A DNA stretch of 64,000 nt from positions 627,501-691,500 of the forward strand of contig OZ038471.1 of assembly GCA_964036295.1 (NCBI GenBank), read 5' to 3'. The notes below the pieces were generated by a model. The model ran no database searches. It was not told the DNA's origin and saw nothing but the letters and a program-made list of their open reading frames with translations. Source of the stretch: Plumapathes pennacea. Lineage: Eukaryota > Cnidaria > Anthozoa > Antipatharia > Myriopathidae. Every line of letters starts with the position of its first letter. Position 1 is the stretch's first letter. Made by a program: the position numbers and the translations under genes. Shown piece after piece: positions 1 through 15,118 of this stretch.

Positions 1-103
1 TGTAGTTTTAATCTACATCAGCAGAGATAATTAACAATAATTGTTATTATTATTCGCCGAAGTGGAGGTGAATAGCGGTGGATATTTACCGAGCCGTTTC
101 GGC

Positions 104-134
<31 letters not shown>

Positions 135-348
135 TGAGGCGAATAATTGTTTTAGTATATACCACACAAGTTTAATAGCCAACTCCCAAATAGCTATTTT
201 ATTTCGGACAAAACTGGGCAAAAATTGGGTTCGCGCCATTTTGTTTTACCAGAAACCACCGGGAGGTGAATAGTACTTGATATTCCGAGATTGGGGAACC
301 AATCAGAGCACGCGAAAAGCACTATTCACTTGTGTGGTATATACTAAA
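1..348. repeat. Fold-back (palindromic) element
   Basis: Two nested or adjacent inverted repeats are visible. Bases about 49-150 form a long hairpin whose two arms both contain GGTGAATAG / CTATTCACC and the AAATATCCACC core, with a GC-rich loop near 95. Bases 151-170 (TTTAGTATATACCACACAAG) are exactly inverted at 329-348. No coding capacity is seen. The layout of two palindromes side by side resembles the elements at 1.35 kb, 37.8 kb and 61.9 kb. Confidence 0.7.
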
Positions 349-501
349 TCCTGATATTTTAACCTTAGGGTGGGTGTGCATAAGCTTAATGCCATAAGAG
401 GTTTTAAGCTGATGTTTCAAGCATTAGCTTCATCAGAGCTAATCTCTTACTTAAAGGTTGACCTGTCACACATCAAAACTAAAACTGCCTGATTGACTTA
501 C

Positions 502-2161
502 CAAAATCAGCTCAAACAGTGTTCCCTGGTCCACTTTAAGGAACTCCTGGTCCCAAGGATCAATGTCATCTGTTCTCTTCTCTTTGTTTTCATCATCCTC
601 TGGTGGAGGAGGATCATCTTTGTGGTGTGTCGCCCACTGAATCACCTGGCAACAAATCAAATGTAATGTTATACAAAATAAATCACCTGGCAACAAATCA
701 AATGTAATGTTATACAAAATAAATCATCTGGCAACAAATCAAATGTAATGTTATACAAAATAAATCACCTGGCAACTAATCAAATGTAATGTTATACAAA
801 ATAAATCACCTGGCAACTAATCAAATGTAGTGTTATACAAAATAAATCACCTGGCACCAAATCAAGTCCAGTGTTAACCAATATAAACAATAAACCTGGT
901 AGAATTTTTTAACAGCTTGCTCAGAAGAAGCTGTTTAACTATCTGGACATGAGTCATGGCTACAGCCTGCACTTGAGAAAGCTGCTAAAGATATTTCATT
1001 AAAACAAATAATGTTACTATACAGTGGTGATTTTCTGTGTATTTTTTCTAGGTCTGCAGGTGTAAACAGTCTCATGTACCTTTTTAAGTATTGCAGCGTT
1101 AACATTTGGAAGAGGGACGGGTTCATCATCATCTTCATCCATACCAAGATCTTAGAAAAGTTCAATAAGTTTGTAAATAAAGTAGGACAATACTGTACAT
1201 GTATGTTTATCATAGACCAAAGCCACACATTACATCACATGTACTATACACAAAAAGTGCTGCTGAGAACACAATAAAAAGATTAATTCAGATTATTGTA
1301 ATATACTGTACTAACACACAACACAAGCAGAATGTTATACACTTTATTATATAGACATGAGTGTTTTACTGGAAAATATACCGTGCGTAAAATCCATACA
1401 AAACTACATCCGGGACCCAAGTGGCGTATTTTCCATATCCTCACTAGTGAGGATATCGCTGGCATCATTTCTCGCTTTTGCACGGTTGTTTGTGCAATTT
1501 CTCCGTAAAACACTCGTGTCTAATATAATAAAAAGAAAATTACACAGCGGCTTGAAGATATGGATTTTATTTTCTCGTGGTAAAAACAATATTTTACTCA
1601 CTCGCGAAGCGCTCATTCGTAAAATATTGTTTTTACCACTCGAAAATAAAATTCGTATCTTCGCGCCGCCGTGTATTATCCTCTATATACAAAGTTTGCC
1701 TTTCACTTTAGTCTCAAATATGACATTTACATTAGTACACAACCTTGTAAAACTAAATAATCAAGAGTCAACTTGCACTGCAGATTCAGGCTTCTTATAC
1801 AAAACTGGAGCAGAAAGCAGCCAACATCAAATAATTTGTTTTCACACAAGAAGTTTCAGTTTTCTATGCCAGTTATGAACTAAAGTTACAATGATTTTAT
1901 ATGTTCCCCGTAGTCATAAATAATTAATGTAATAATACAATACATTTTGTGTCAGTCATAACTGAAGTGGGGGAACACAGAGCTGACTGCTTGAAAATAC
2001 TTTAGATAACATTACGGCCAAGGCAGCATTTCACAGCACTATTCTGGTTGAAATCAGACAATACCTTCCAACATAGTCTTGATTGTGACAGAAGCTTTGG
2101 CTATTTCTACATCTACCTCAAAGATTTCCCCATCTGAGCTTTGCAGTTTTATATTTGGCAT
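502..2161 (-). CDS. SKP1: SKP1, SCF ubiquitin-ligase adaptor (3' end outside window)
   Basis: SKP1 links F-box proteins to cullin-1 in SCF E3 ubiquitin ligases. Three coding exons are visible: 2065-2161 (starts [20 protein letters not shown]), 1080-1150 (encodes [20 protein letters not shown]) and 502-645 (encodes [20 protein letters not shown] onward to LFELIL). Phases join cleanly (97, 71 and 144 nt; 104 codons) with GT-AG junctions. The acidic loop and [13 protein letters not shown] segment are hallmarks of SKP1 and are almost identical to vertebrate SKP1 as I recall it. The remaining roughly 60 residues (ANYLDIKGLL... helix region that contacts F-box proteins) are not found between 1 and 501, so the last exon(s) must lie beyond the window start. 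The intron upstream of exon 3 carries a 41-bp tandem repeat that copies the exon's splice acceptor (see findings). Confidence 0.95.
641..878. repeat. 41-bp tandem repeat, about 5.5 copies, abutting SKP1 exon 3
   Basis: Units begin at 641, 682, 723, 764, 805 and 846, a constant 41-bp period. The first unit overlaps the true 3' splice site of SKP1 exon 3, and each following unit repeats the acceptor-like string (minus strand TTGCCAG|GTGATT) with few changes (CCAG|ATGATT in the copy at 723). Copies near 805-846 are the most diverged. Confidence 0.9.
1348..1693. repeat. Bipartite fold-back element, copy 1
   Basis: Two palindromes sit end to end. The first (about 1350-1530) begins GACATGAGTGTTTTAC and ends with its inverse GTAAAACACTCGTGTC. 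The second (about 1540-1690) has arms of about 70 bp around the loop CTCACTCGCGAAGCGCTC. A second copy of the whole unit, over 90% similar by eye, lies at 37.8 kb. No protein is encoded. Confidence 0.85.
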
Positions 2162-3922
2162 CTAAAAAGAAGACCAGAACAATATTTTATACTATTATAT
2201 ATTTTATATATTTATTTTATATGTGCAGTATAAACAATAAACCTCAAACCACCATTTTCAGATACAGTATGTCTGCCATAACTAGAGATACTCTAATATG
2301 AAGCCTCCAGTTACAAGCAGGCAGTTATTAGCAGGCAAAGATGTGAAGCTTCACACCAATTTCACAAGTGGATAATTGACAATTGCACATCACACGTGAA
2401 AAATATTTCAACTTGCAAAACATCTCTGCCCTCATTGGCACAAGCGTTATAGACCTTGACAGATTCCACAAGATATATGTGAATACTGGACCAGGGACAT
2501 GCTCAACTTCTTCTGTATACAAGTGGAACCTGAAGCATTTATTAAAACACCCTCGATGTTGAGGACCATGTTGATATCTCTAAAGTCATGGCCATCAAAG
2601 TCATCAGACCGTGTTGACATTTTGACTAAGCATGAGTGACTGCATAAAGACGACGTGCATATACCAGTGGGAAAATAAGAAACAGTATAGAACAGTACAC
2701 CAAATGACTCACTAAAATGAAAGAAAATGTCAGTACATCCAAACACAAAACCCTTCACAGCAGTATCAGATTTTCACTAAAAATTAGCTTGACAAGCAGA
2801 GCAGATAACAACAAGCCCCTGAAAACAAAAGTCTAAAATGTCGCGAAACACAAATCAAATCAAGGTGAAAGCTCTCCAAACTTTATCAGTAAAGCTATGC
2901 CAGAGAAGCATCCTCCAGTTGATAAACGTAATTCTGGGATACTTGGGAGGAACGACTTGTTGAAAAGTTTATAGAGGCTTGAACAACAAATTATTATTCC
3001 TCACAAGACAAAGGCCCACGAAAGCTTACTTACTATGCTTGTTGTTTCGGTAGTCAGCTTCTAACAATAATGTGCAGAAGTATTTAAACGTCTTTTCAAG
3101 TGTTAAACTGTGAATATCTCGTCTTTCAGTTTGCAGCCTTCTCAAAATGGTCGCACATCGAGCAAGTCAACTTCGTCCCAGGGCCGTCCGCGTGATGGGC
3201 TCCTTATATGGCGAGCGTCGTCAACGTCATCAACTCTGCGTGTCCATTTTCACGCCCATGATCCTGTTCGAGACACAGTGTTCGCAAATGGAGTGTGTGT
3301 GAGTGTGTGTCGTGTCGTGTCGGGAATAAAATACGGAAAGTTTACACTCCATATTTTGTTGCCAGGCCCTCCTTTTTCAGTCTGCTGTGATCAATTGTTT
3401 TACTTCGGTCAAGGTACTTCAATCTTCAAACATTATCTGCAGATAATAGAAATTTCTCTATTTTACTTATAATATTGTCTTTCTAGTTTAGTTTGGTGGA
3501 TGTCATGGACAGTTAGCCGTTCGTATATTCCACCTTTATCACTTTAAAATCTATTCAATTCCTCACTGTTCAATTTACATTTATCAGTAATTACTCCACA
3601 TTGTTTATCATGCAACAAAAACCAACAATAGTTTTTCAAGTGGCTGTTGAAAACTGATGATTCAAAACACAACAGTCAAACAGCCAATCATGAGATCAGA
3701 AGGAACCAGCAGATCGCTGAGGACCCTGCTTTGCGGCGGCTAATTGACCTAATCCAGCGTTATAATAGAGACCCACTGTGTCAGAGAGTAAAGCCACAGA
3801 GTCTAATGGAAGGGTAGGGACAAGGAACGGTAGCAATAGCCGAAAATTGTGCATTGTAAATTTCTTTGCAACGCCCACACGGTAGTATCGTATCGTGTAG
3901 AGCCTGGGAAGGAGCATGGGCC
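2162..3922. other. Intergenic region between SKP1 and the P450 gene
   Basis: This stretch should hold the 5' UTR and promoter of SKP1 and the 3' UTR of the P450. No conserved protein is seen; the open frames are short and composition-driven. A GT-rich run (about 3293-3333) is the only simple repeat noted. No convincing TATA box was assigned. Confidence 0.5.
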
Positions 3923-8379
<4,457 letters not shown>

Positions 8380-11300
8380 CAGACGAGCGATGCTGCTTCG
8401 AGGCTCGTATTCCCTGATTATAGTCTCGGAAGTTCCGTTTTGCTTTCTAATCGCCTCGGGTCAAATTACTCCAGCTTATACTGCAGGCGCAGCGATCTAT
8501 CAACGTCACTGTACCCTGCCGAGAAACAAAGAAAAAACCGACTCGTAAAACTGGAAATAGAGCTGCGGTGTTGTGAGATGAAACAATAGAGTTCGCTGAT
8601 GCATACAGTGAAAGTCAACAAAGAAGTAAGGAACAAAGAAGCGAATAGAAAGAGCGGCTATAAATACAAAGACTCCGGTAGCTAAAGTGACCCAAAGCTG
8701 GAATAAGAGACAAGGAATGAATTGAATATAGACTGAGAATGGAAAGGATCCAGGCAGTCGACGAAACAACGAAACGAAAGGAAGAGGACTGATTATGTGG
8801 AGAGGGGAGGAAAACGAGAAAAATTGGAAAACCCATCACTCTTTAGAAAACTTAAAGAAAAAAACTTTACCGAGAACAGGAGACTCCCGAGTAACTGACT
8901 CCGCGCCTCGCCCCACAAGACAGTTCGCCCCTCGCTCGAACTGTCTTTGATTGAGCCAACGGAACCATTCGGAAACTTTTAGCGGAAAACATGCCTGCAA
9001 TCTTTCAGTCGGCACGAACATTAATATTGGCATGTGTCATCATCTGTTGCCCATCCAACTGGGTTTCATCACGTGTATTACTGTTATATGAAGTATATGA
9101 AGTCAACTGTAAGTACAATTTTTCTTTCGTCGTTGTCGTCGTCGTCATCTTTTTCCTCTTCCGTCAGTCTTTTTCTTGCTCTCCCTTGTTCTTGCTCTTC
9201 TGCTTCTTCCAGATGTTCCGGCTATTAGCCTTGAGATCGCAGACAAAGTCGGCTACAGTATTTGAGAAGCAAAAGAGAATTTGCAAAGCGTATAAGAACA
9301 CTGAGATGTTGCACACCATGCACTATATAATTTACAGTTACACGATAAAGTCACACATAAACGATCCATTTGGCATGGTATTAAATGATGTTACAGTTAG
9401 ACACAAATACAAGCAGTTCAATCGTGACGCTCTTTTTTATTTCAAGACTTTCAAATCCGTGGAAAGCTGTAACTGTGAATTCGTTCTGTAATTATAAAGT
9501 TGAATTTGTGCGAGTAATGAGGGGAAAAAATACTTTTTTTTCACCATATGCAAACCCCCCGCATTGCTTCAGTGATTTGTGTTGTGGCCTTGTGGGATGA
9601 TAAAGCGATCCAATTTCGAGTGCGGCGGCTGACTGCTGGTTAGCCTGCGCCTGCGAGAGCGCACGCCTACGGAATGGACTCCGCTCGCAGGCTAACTTTT
9701 CGTATGCTGCAAAGTCTATCGTGAAACATATTTGTGACTGGGTCAGCTGTCGCAGCTGCTTTACGCGTGATTAGTTAATACGTAGTTCAAAGTTGTGTAA
9801 TTATATCTTAATCTCCAGCTGAAGATTGGCAGCTCAATAATAAACCAGAGTTACGTATTTAGCTCGATCAAATTACCGACTGGATGTGGACGGCCGAATT
9901 TCATAGATCAATTCCACGCGAAAAGCGCGCTGGAATTGAGCGGAACGTTGGTACGGCGAGAGGCGGTAAGTGCACTGATTTCTGCTCTGTCACGTACGAG
10001 ATCAAACTGAAGCAAATATATGGCGAGATGGACCACAGCCGGTTGGTAAATCAGTGTCGATAAGTAACAGGATCGAGTTTTAATTTTCGAAAAGCGATTT
10101 GCGCTTAAATGTTGCCCGCTTCTGCCCGCTCGTCTATTAAAACTATCAAACATGTTAGCCTCTAAAAGTGCGCTTAGATTCTCTAAGATCTGTTGAACGA
10201 AGTTTAAAACATCGGAAACGAAGGCGTCATTGTATCATCTCTTCAGACGACTGAATGTCAGAAGTTTCTTCTTGAAATTTAGAAGTCCAAATTCACAGCC
10301 GGATCTTTCTAAAATATGACAATTCTGCCCTCGCCTTAGGTTACTCACAAGAGTCTTTAATGCCGCACTAGGGAGGGGAAATGCTGCTGCGCGGGGTAGA
10401 GGGGAGGGGTTGTGGGGCCTCAAGTGGAACCACAGGCGGCCCAAGCTTAAAGGCTCTCAAGATAAGGGCAGGGAGTGGGGGAGGGAAAAAACGTCGTTCC
10501 AGGTAGGATATGACTGATCTTTTTGTAACCACGCCTTAAACTAAGTAACCGCCCCGAACCTAGCAAGCTGGTCCGTTGTGACTGCATGTGTTGGTTGGTT
10601 TCAGTGTTTTGTTGAATCCCGATGTCAACCGATGCGGTCAGCGCAAGTTTTAGGAGAAGGTAAAGTGTTAAATATTCCGAGACGAATCAGTGATTACTTT
10701 TCGCAAGGCCAAAATAGGGAACCGACCCTAAACCAGTTATCAGCCGACAGCATTTTGATGGGTCGCGCCGCTCCATACGATAAGAAGTGATGATTTTTTT
10801 AGTGCTGTTGGTATCTGCAATGCTTTGAACTTCAATGCTAGTTATCACGAATCATTAAAACCAATAGCAAGGCAAGCAGCATTCTCTCAAACCAAGACAA
10901 ATTACTTAGCAACAGCTCTACTGTTATATATTATTTTTATATACCTACTTGAAAAAAATGTTTGGCAGATCATAAACATATTTTCTCTCGCGCTTGTTTG
11001 CTTGTTTCTCGGAGTCTCCGCCTGGCTGTAGATTTAGATCTTGAGAACGCGAGATTTTTTTGAAAACCTTGACGAGCACAGTACCCTTTTAGCGCGGATA
11101 AGTGGTAATTACAAACTTAAAGAGTTGTTGGTAACATGAAACAGTGGAACGAAGAGATCCCAACTAAAAAAGCTCACGAAGCGAAACTAGCATGCACATA
11201 AAAGACGTGCAAAGATGAAGATCTGATCTTTTTCAATGAGGCATTTGCGACAGTCGACAGCTGGCCAGTGCGCGCGGACTTGGATTAGGCGCGCAGGTGC

Positions 11301-11736
11301 TGTATGCTAATTCAGGCGATTGTGTTGTGCTCGGCATGCTATCCAACAACGTGCGTTTTTTTTCCCGACTTATCCATCGAACTATGTCAATGTTACAAAC
11401 TGTAGAAATAAAAAGAAAGCCGAGCTATCACGCGCGCTGGGCACGTGCGACGGGAGACGGTAGACATTCTGTCTCTGTGGTTCAACCCGATGATCAAAAT
11501 TAATGGTACGAAAACTAAATTTACATAATGCAGGTGTTGAATGATAACACGGCGAGATGTATTTAATGAAAACGGAAGCTGGAAGCAAAACAAACCAACC
11601 TCAAACTGGTGCTAGTTTGTCACTCCGTCTCTCGTGGTTTCACATAAAGCTGTGCCCTCTCAACATCCGTCGGTATTCTACAAAACCCTTTAAAGGGAGA
11701 AGAAGACAGACACGATGAAAGTTGGCACTTGTTTTA
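8380..11736. other. Intergenic region, no recognised gene
   Basis: Between the P450 start and the MITE before the sulfotransferase I find no conserved protein. A short signal-peptide-like frame at 8991-9110 ends at a possible donor (AACT|GTAAGT) but has no recognisable continuation. A small inverted repeat (GTTAGCCTGCG ... CGCAGGCTAAC) spans 9639-9694. Promoters of the P450 and possibly of the sulfotransferase should lie here. Confidence 0.5.
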
Positions 11737-12127
11737 GGCCCTGTTTACATGGAGGGAGGGTAACCCTCCAAGGAGGGACACCCTCCAAGAAGGGTCAGAA
11801 GATAGCCCCCCTTTACATGCCAAGCGTTATCACTAGGGTTATCTCGCCAAGAGTCTGAAAGGAATCGTGCGGTCGCGAAATTTGAGATAGTAACCTGGCA
11901 CCGCTAAACTTAGCCCCCCTGGGAGAGTAACCTCCCTCGAGTGTTTACATGGCCAAAAGTTGTCCCTACTGGGAGGGGTAATCCTAGCGAGAAGATAGAG
12001 TAACCCTCCTCCTAGGGTGACCCTACCGATCATGTAAACGGAACAAGGAATTTCAATAGAGAAGGGTGACCCTTCTAGGAGGGTGTCCCTCCTGGGAGGG
12101 TTACCCTCCTTCCATGTAAACAGGGCC
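11737..12127. mobile_element. PIF/Harbinger-like MITE with GGCCCTGTTTACATGG ends
   Basis: A 391-bp element bounded by GGCCCTGTTTACATGG and its exact inverse, flanked by TTA at 11734-11736 and 12128-12130. The interior is full of AGGGTNACCCT-type palindromic words. It encodes no protein. It ends about 150 bp before the sulfotransferase start codon. A shorter element with related ends is at 36.4 kb. Confidence 0.88.
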
Positions 12128-12277
12128 TTAAACTTGCTTTTATTTTGGCATGGTATTTGAAAGAAAATATTCTCCTATATTCCAGTAAATGTTTCATTGA
12201 ATTGTCCACTGGTTGTGATAGCAAATACAGTTAACTAACTCACACATCTTTTTCACTTCTAGATCGTCAGTTTCAAG

Positions 12278-13468
12278 ATGTGGTTTTTGAAGGCGATTTC
12301 CGCCAGGCGTCTGCCCATCGTCTTTGCAATATTTGTCCTGTTGTGCGGCTTGACTTTCCTTCTCATGCCGTACCGGCCAAGGAAGTGGCCAGGTGGCATA
12401 GCTGCAGGCGCATCCAATAAACGGCTCAACCTCATATTGCTGAGTGAACCTCGTTCTGGTTCATCGTTCACGGGAGAAGTCTTCCAACAACACAACGATG
12501 TGTTCTATCTCTATGAACCACTGTTCCACTTTTCGCCACTGAGAAACAAGGCAAAGGAATCTCCAGAATCTCAGAACCACTACAACGCCGCCATTTCATC
12601 TTTCTTATCCAGTGTTTTCCTTTGCAATTTTAATGACTCTCTTTACATAAAAGAACTGAAAACTTCACGAAACAAAATGCGATGCCCCGACCCTAACCTC
12701 ACACGTACATTTTGGGCGTCGCGTTATTGCAAGGTTCAACTGACACGGCAAACATTTGAAGACGTTTGCAAACGGCGGAAATTGACAGTCGCTAAGCTCC
12801 TGATAACGAGGCTGCCTGGGGTGATTCATCCAGCGACAAAGGAGCTAGCATTTTTCTGCAATTCGAGTTCTGAATTTGAGTGTTTATTCATTTATCTGGT
12901 AAGAGATCCACGAGCGGTGATTTCCTCTCTGTTGAACATTGGGTTCTTCAATGAAAAGATGAAAAACGTGTTAAAAAGCGGTAAATATTCCAAAGAGTAT
13001 TTGTTGCGAATAGTGGAACCCAGAGCAAGGAGAATTTGCCACACGACCTTGGAAAACATTGACTATATTCAAGGATTATCCACTTGGCTTGGGAAAAAAA
13101 TACTTATTCTGCGCTACGAAGACTTGGTAACCGCGCCGCAAAAGGTGGTCGAGGATTTATACAAGTTTGCCGGGCTTCACGTGACCAAAAACATTGCCCA
13201 ATGGTTACGAAAAAGCACAAGTCCAGCAAAAAGGGGAGCTGTGAGGAACAAGGAGAATCCTTACTCCACTGTTCGGAATTCACTGGAGGTACTCAGAAAA
13301 TGGAGAAAGAACGAGCAACTGTATGTTGTCAAGACCGTTGAGGACTCTTGTAAAGAAGCCATGCAGCGCCTTGGGTATGTTCCAATTAAAGGTTTTAAGG
13401 ATCTACAGAAGAACCTCACAATACCTCTCTTCACAAAACTCAACCCATTGTTAGGAGCGCGAAGTTAG
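12278..13468 (+). CDS. Golgi carbohydrate 6-O-sulfotransferase (CHST1/3/5-like)
   Basis: A 396-residue single coding exon. It is a predicted type II membrane protein: a short cytoplasmic tail, an anchor near residues 13-31 (PIVFAIFVLLCGLTFLLMPY), then a lumenal catalytic domain. The 5'-PAPS-binding loop is SEPRSGSSFTGEVF (about residues 57-70) and the 3'-phosphate-binding motif is LVRDPRAVISS (about 208-218), both typical of the GlcNAc/Gal/GalNAc 6-O-sulfotransferase family. The family moves sulfate from PAPS to C6 of a sugar in glycoproteins or proteoglycans. Acceptor specificity cannot be read from sequence. The start ATG follows an intron-like 3' splice site (CACTTCTAG at about 12253-12261), suggesting a non-coding first exon farther upstream, a common layout in this family. 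The stop is TAG at 13466-13468. Confidence 0.93.
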   Translation: MWFLKAISARRLPIVFAIFVLLCGLTFLLMPYRPRKWPGGIAAGASNKRLNLILLSEPRSGSSFTGEVFQQHNDVFYLYEPLFHFSPLRNKAKESPESQNHYNAAISSFLSSVFLCNFNDSLYIKELKTSRNKMRCPDPNLTRTFWASRYCKVQLTRQTFEDVCKRRKLTVAKLLITRLPGVIHPATKELAFFCNSSSEFECLFIYLVRDPRAVISSLLNIGFFNEKMKNVLKSGKYSKEYLLRIVEPRARRICHTTLENIDYIQGLSTWLGKKILILRYEDLVTAPQKVVEDLYKFAGLHVTKNIAQWLRKSTSPAKRGAVRNKENPYSTVRNSLEVLRKWRKNEQLYVVKTVEDSCKEAMQRLGYVPIKGFKDLQKNLTIPLFTKLNPLLGARS

Positions 13469-13689
13469 GTCCAAATCGAAAAAGCCCAATAACGTTTTAC
13501 GCATGTGGTCATCGTGCGTCTTCTTTCACGTCCGTCATTGGACCGCGGCGCAGGCCCGCGTTTTATGGTGCTGACCAATCGCGGCTGCGCAGAGTGTCAT
13601 TTAGCTCTGTCGGCTCAGTCCCCAGCCGTCGATGTTTTGGGCGTTAGGCAATGACGTACGAACAGTTTGATAATTCATTGTTAGCTTTC

Positions 13690-13910
13690 CTTCGGTCGGG
13701 AAAGTCCCGGGTCGTGCAGCTAATCAGACATAACTAAAACATGCTCATAAACAATTTTAAATGTTATATAATAAAATTATTCATTTTCCACCTATTTCCG
13801 TGGGTCTGTTATATAAGCTCCTCGACCGAACATACGAACCAAGCCACATACGGTATAGCTCAAGATCTACCACAACGTTTTGCGCACATAAAACCTGCAG
13901 ATTGCGGCTA
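13690..13910 (+). pseudogene. Decayed duplicate of the promoter and leader of the 14.69-kb gene
   Basis: This stretch matches, in order, the region just upstream of the 14,690 gene: a CGGGAAAGTCCC block at 13697 (compare 14535), a TATA box TATATAAG at 13810-13817 (compare 14595), then a CTACCACAA..GTTTTG leader word near 13870 (compare 14650). The ORF that follows in the intact copy is absent here. The simplest reading is a tandem duplicate whose coding part was lost. Confidence 0.55.
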
Positions 13911-14594
13911 TGAAGCACAAACTTCTCTCATCTTATATAACTGTTGATGCGTTAGCTAATGTGCAAAAATACGGATGACTTCTACAGATGCATGTCGATA
14001 ACGATTTTTCGTGAAAGGGATTTCCCCGGCAGGGTGAGTCAGCAATTTTTGCCTGCTTGTTTTTTCGCCGAAAGAAGTAGGAACGGATCAATTCGGACGG
14101 ACCGACCCACTCGGACCGCTTTCGCTTTTGCTTTCGTGTTGAATCAGTTAACAGTTATCAAATCTTTAAGGTGTACAAGAATTTCAGAATATTCATATAC
14201 ACAAATTGGTCATAGCCAAACAGCTGACATGCATCTTTGCAAAAGGCAAACGTTGTGGGCGAGCTAAGAAAAGAACTGATCATTCTAGTACATGCCTCGA
14301 CTTGTTGAGCTCAGCTGTCGAGTAACGGTATTCTTGGAATGTCTCGCTTTTCTTAGGATTACCGACGAGGGGTTAACCTGCGAAAAGTCAGCCAATCCTT
14401 CCGACGTTCAGCAAACACCAACCTTGCGTTGATACATTTGTAAAGTTTACCATCGCGTCGAAACCAACACTAATTCTATAAATAGGGACTAGCATGCCAT
14501 TGTTTTCTCAGAATTGCTGAGACATGTGGTTCGGCGGGAAAGTCCCCAGTTACGCAGCCAATCACGGGTAAAGTTTGTGCGTTAGCCAGTCAAC

Positions 14595-14601
14595 TATAAA
14601 A
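14595..14601 (+). promoter_or_regulatory. TATA box of the 14,690 gene
   Basis: TATAAAA, about 95 bp upstream of the ATG. Transcription would start near 14625. A CGGGAAAGTCCCC element and a CCAAT motif (AGCCAATCAC) lie about 40-60 bp upstream of it. Confidence 0.6.
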
Positions 14602-14689
14602 GTCCCTTGACCGCACTGGGTGCCAGACGGCACAGCTTACCGAAGACCTACCACAAGTTTTGCCCACAAAACAGTGTACATTGCTAACG

Positions 14690-15118
14690 ATGAGTGGTTG
14701 GTTTGGATCAGGAAGCTCCAGCTCTGGGAACCCAGCTGGATCAACTCGAGCTCACGATATTCACAGCAAGCAAGGTCTTCGGGATTTGTACAACAAAGAC
14801 GTTGTGAAAGTGGAAAGAGTTGAACGGCCCCTCGCAGGCTCCTTGGGTAGTGTTGGGATCAAGCATTCAGGGGTTGTAGTGACCACTCGCGATGGTAACC
14901 GCCAACTTATTCACAAGGGCGACGGATATGGGACACCCCGAGGCGGACAGACAGTCGTGACGGACGCCAGACACATGAGTAACAAGTGGAACGTTACAGA
15001 CACAAAGCAAGTGTCCGGAGCACGAGTTGGAGACTACGTCAAGGCTGGCGGGCATGACTACAACTTTGTCACAGATAACTGTCACGATGCGTCCAAAAGA
15101 ATGAAGGACATCAAGTGA
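14690..15118 (+). CDS. Small cytosolic protein with LRAT/NlpC-P60-like His...Cys arrangement
   Basis: A 142-residue intronless ORF starting MSGWFGSGSSSSGN. I do not recognise a named orthologue. The first roughly 25 residues are Gly/Ser-rich with no signal peptide. The folded part has a histidine in GIKHSGVVVTT (about residue 62) and, about 70 residues later, NCH in TDNCHDASKRM near the C terminus. A central His followed by a later Asn-Cys-His is what permuted papain-fold proteins of the LRAT/HRASLS and NlpC/P60 type show, so a thiol acyltransferase or amidase activity is possible but unproven. A TATA box, a CCAAT motif, a compact leader and an AATAAA at 15264-15269 support a real, possibly inducible, gene. 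An in-frame upstream ATG at 14660 is less likely because the duplicate leader does not keep it. Confidence 0.75.
   Translation: MSGWFGSGSSSSGNPAGSTRAHDIHSKQGLRDLYNKDVVKVERVERPLAGSLGSVGIKHSGVVVTTRDGNRQLIHKGDGYGTPRGGQTVVTDARHMSNKWNVTDTKQVSGARVGDYVKAGGHDYNFVTDNCHDASKRMKDIK

Noticed and set aside
1357-1878. 173-codon plus-strand ORF
   Set aside because: It lies across the bipartite fold-back element; the same frame recurs in the 37.8-kb copy because the repeat itself is duplicated, and it has no domain.
8991-9112. Possible first exon of a secreted protein (signal-peptide-like MPAIFQSARTLILACVIICC, then a GTAAGT donor)
   Set aside because: No continuing exon, domain or matching acceptor could be found, so it stays below the threshold for a gene.
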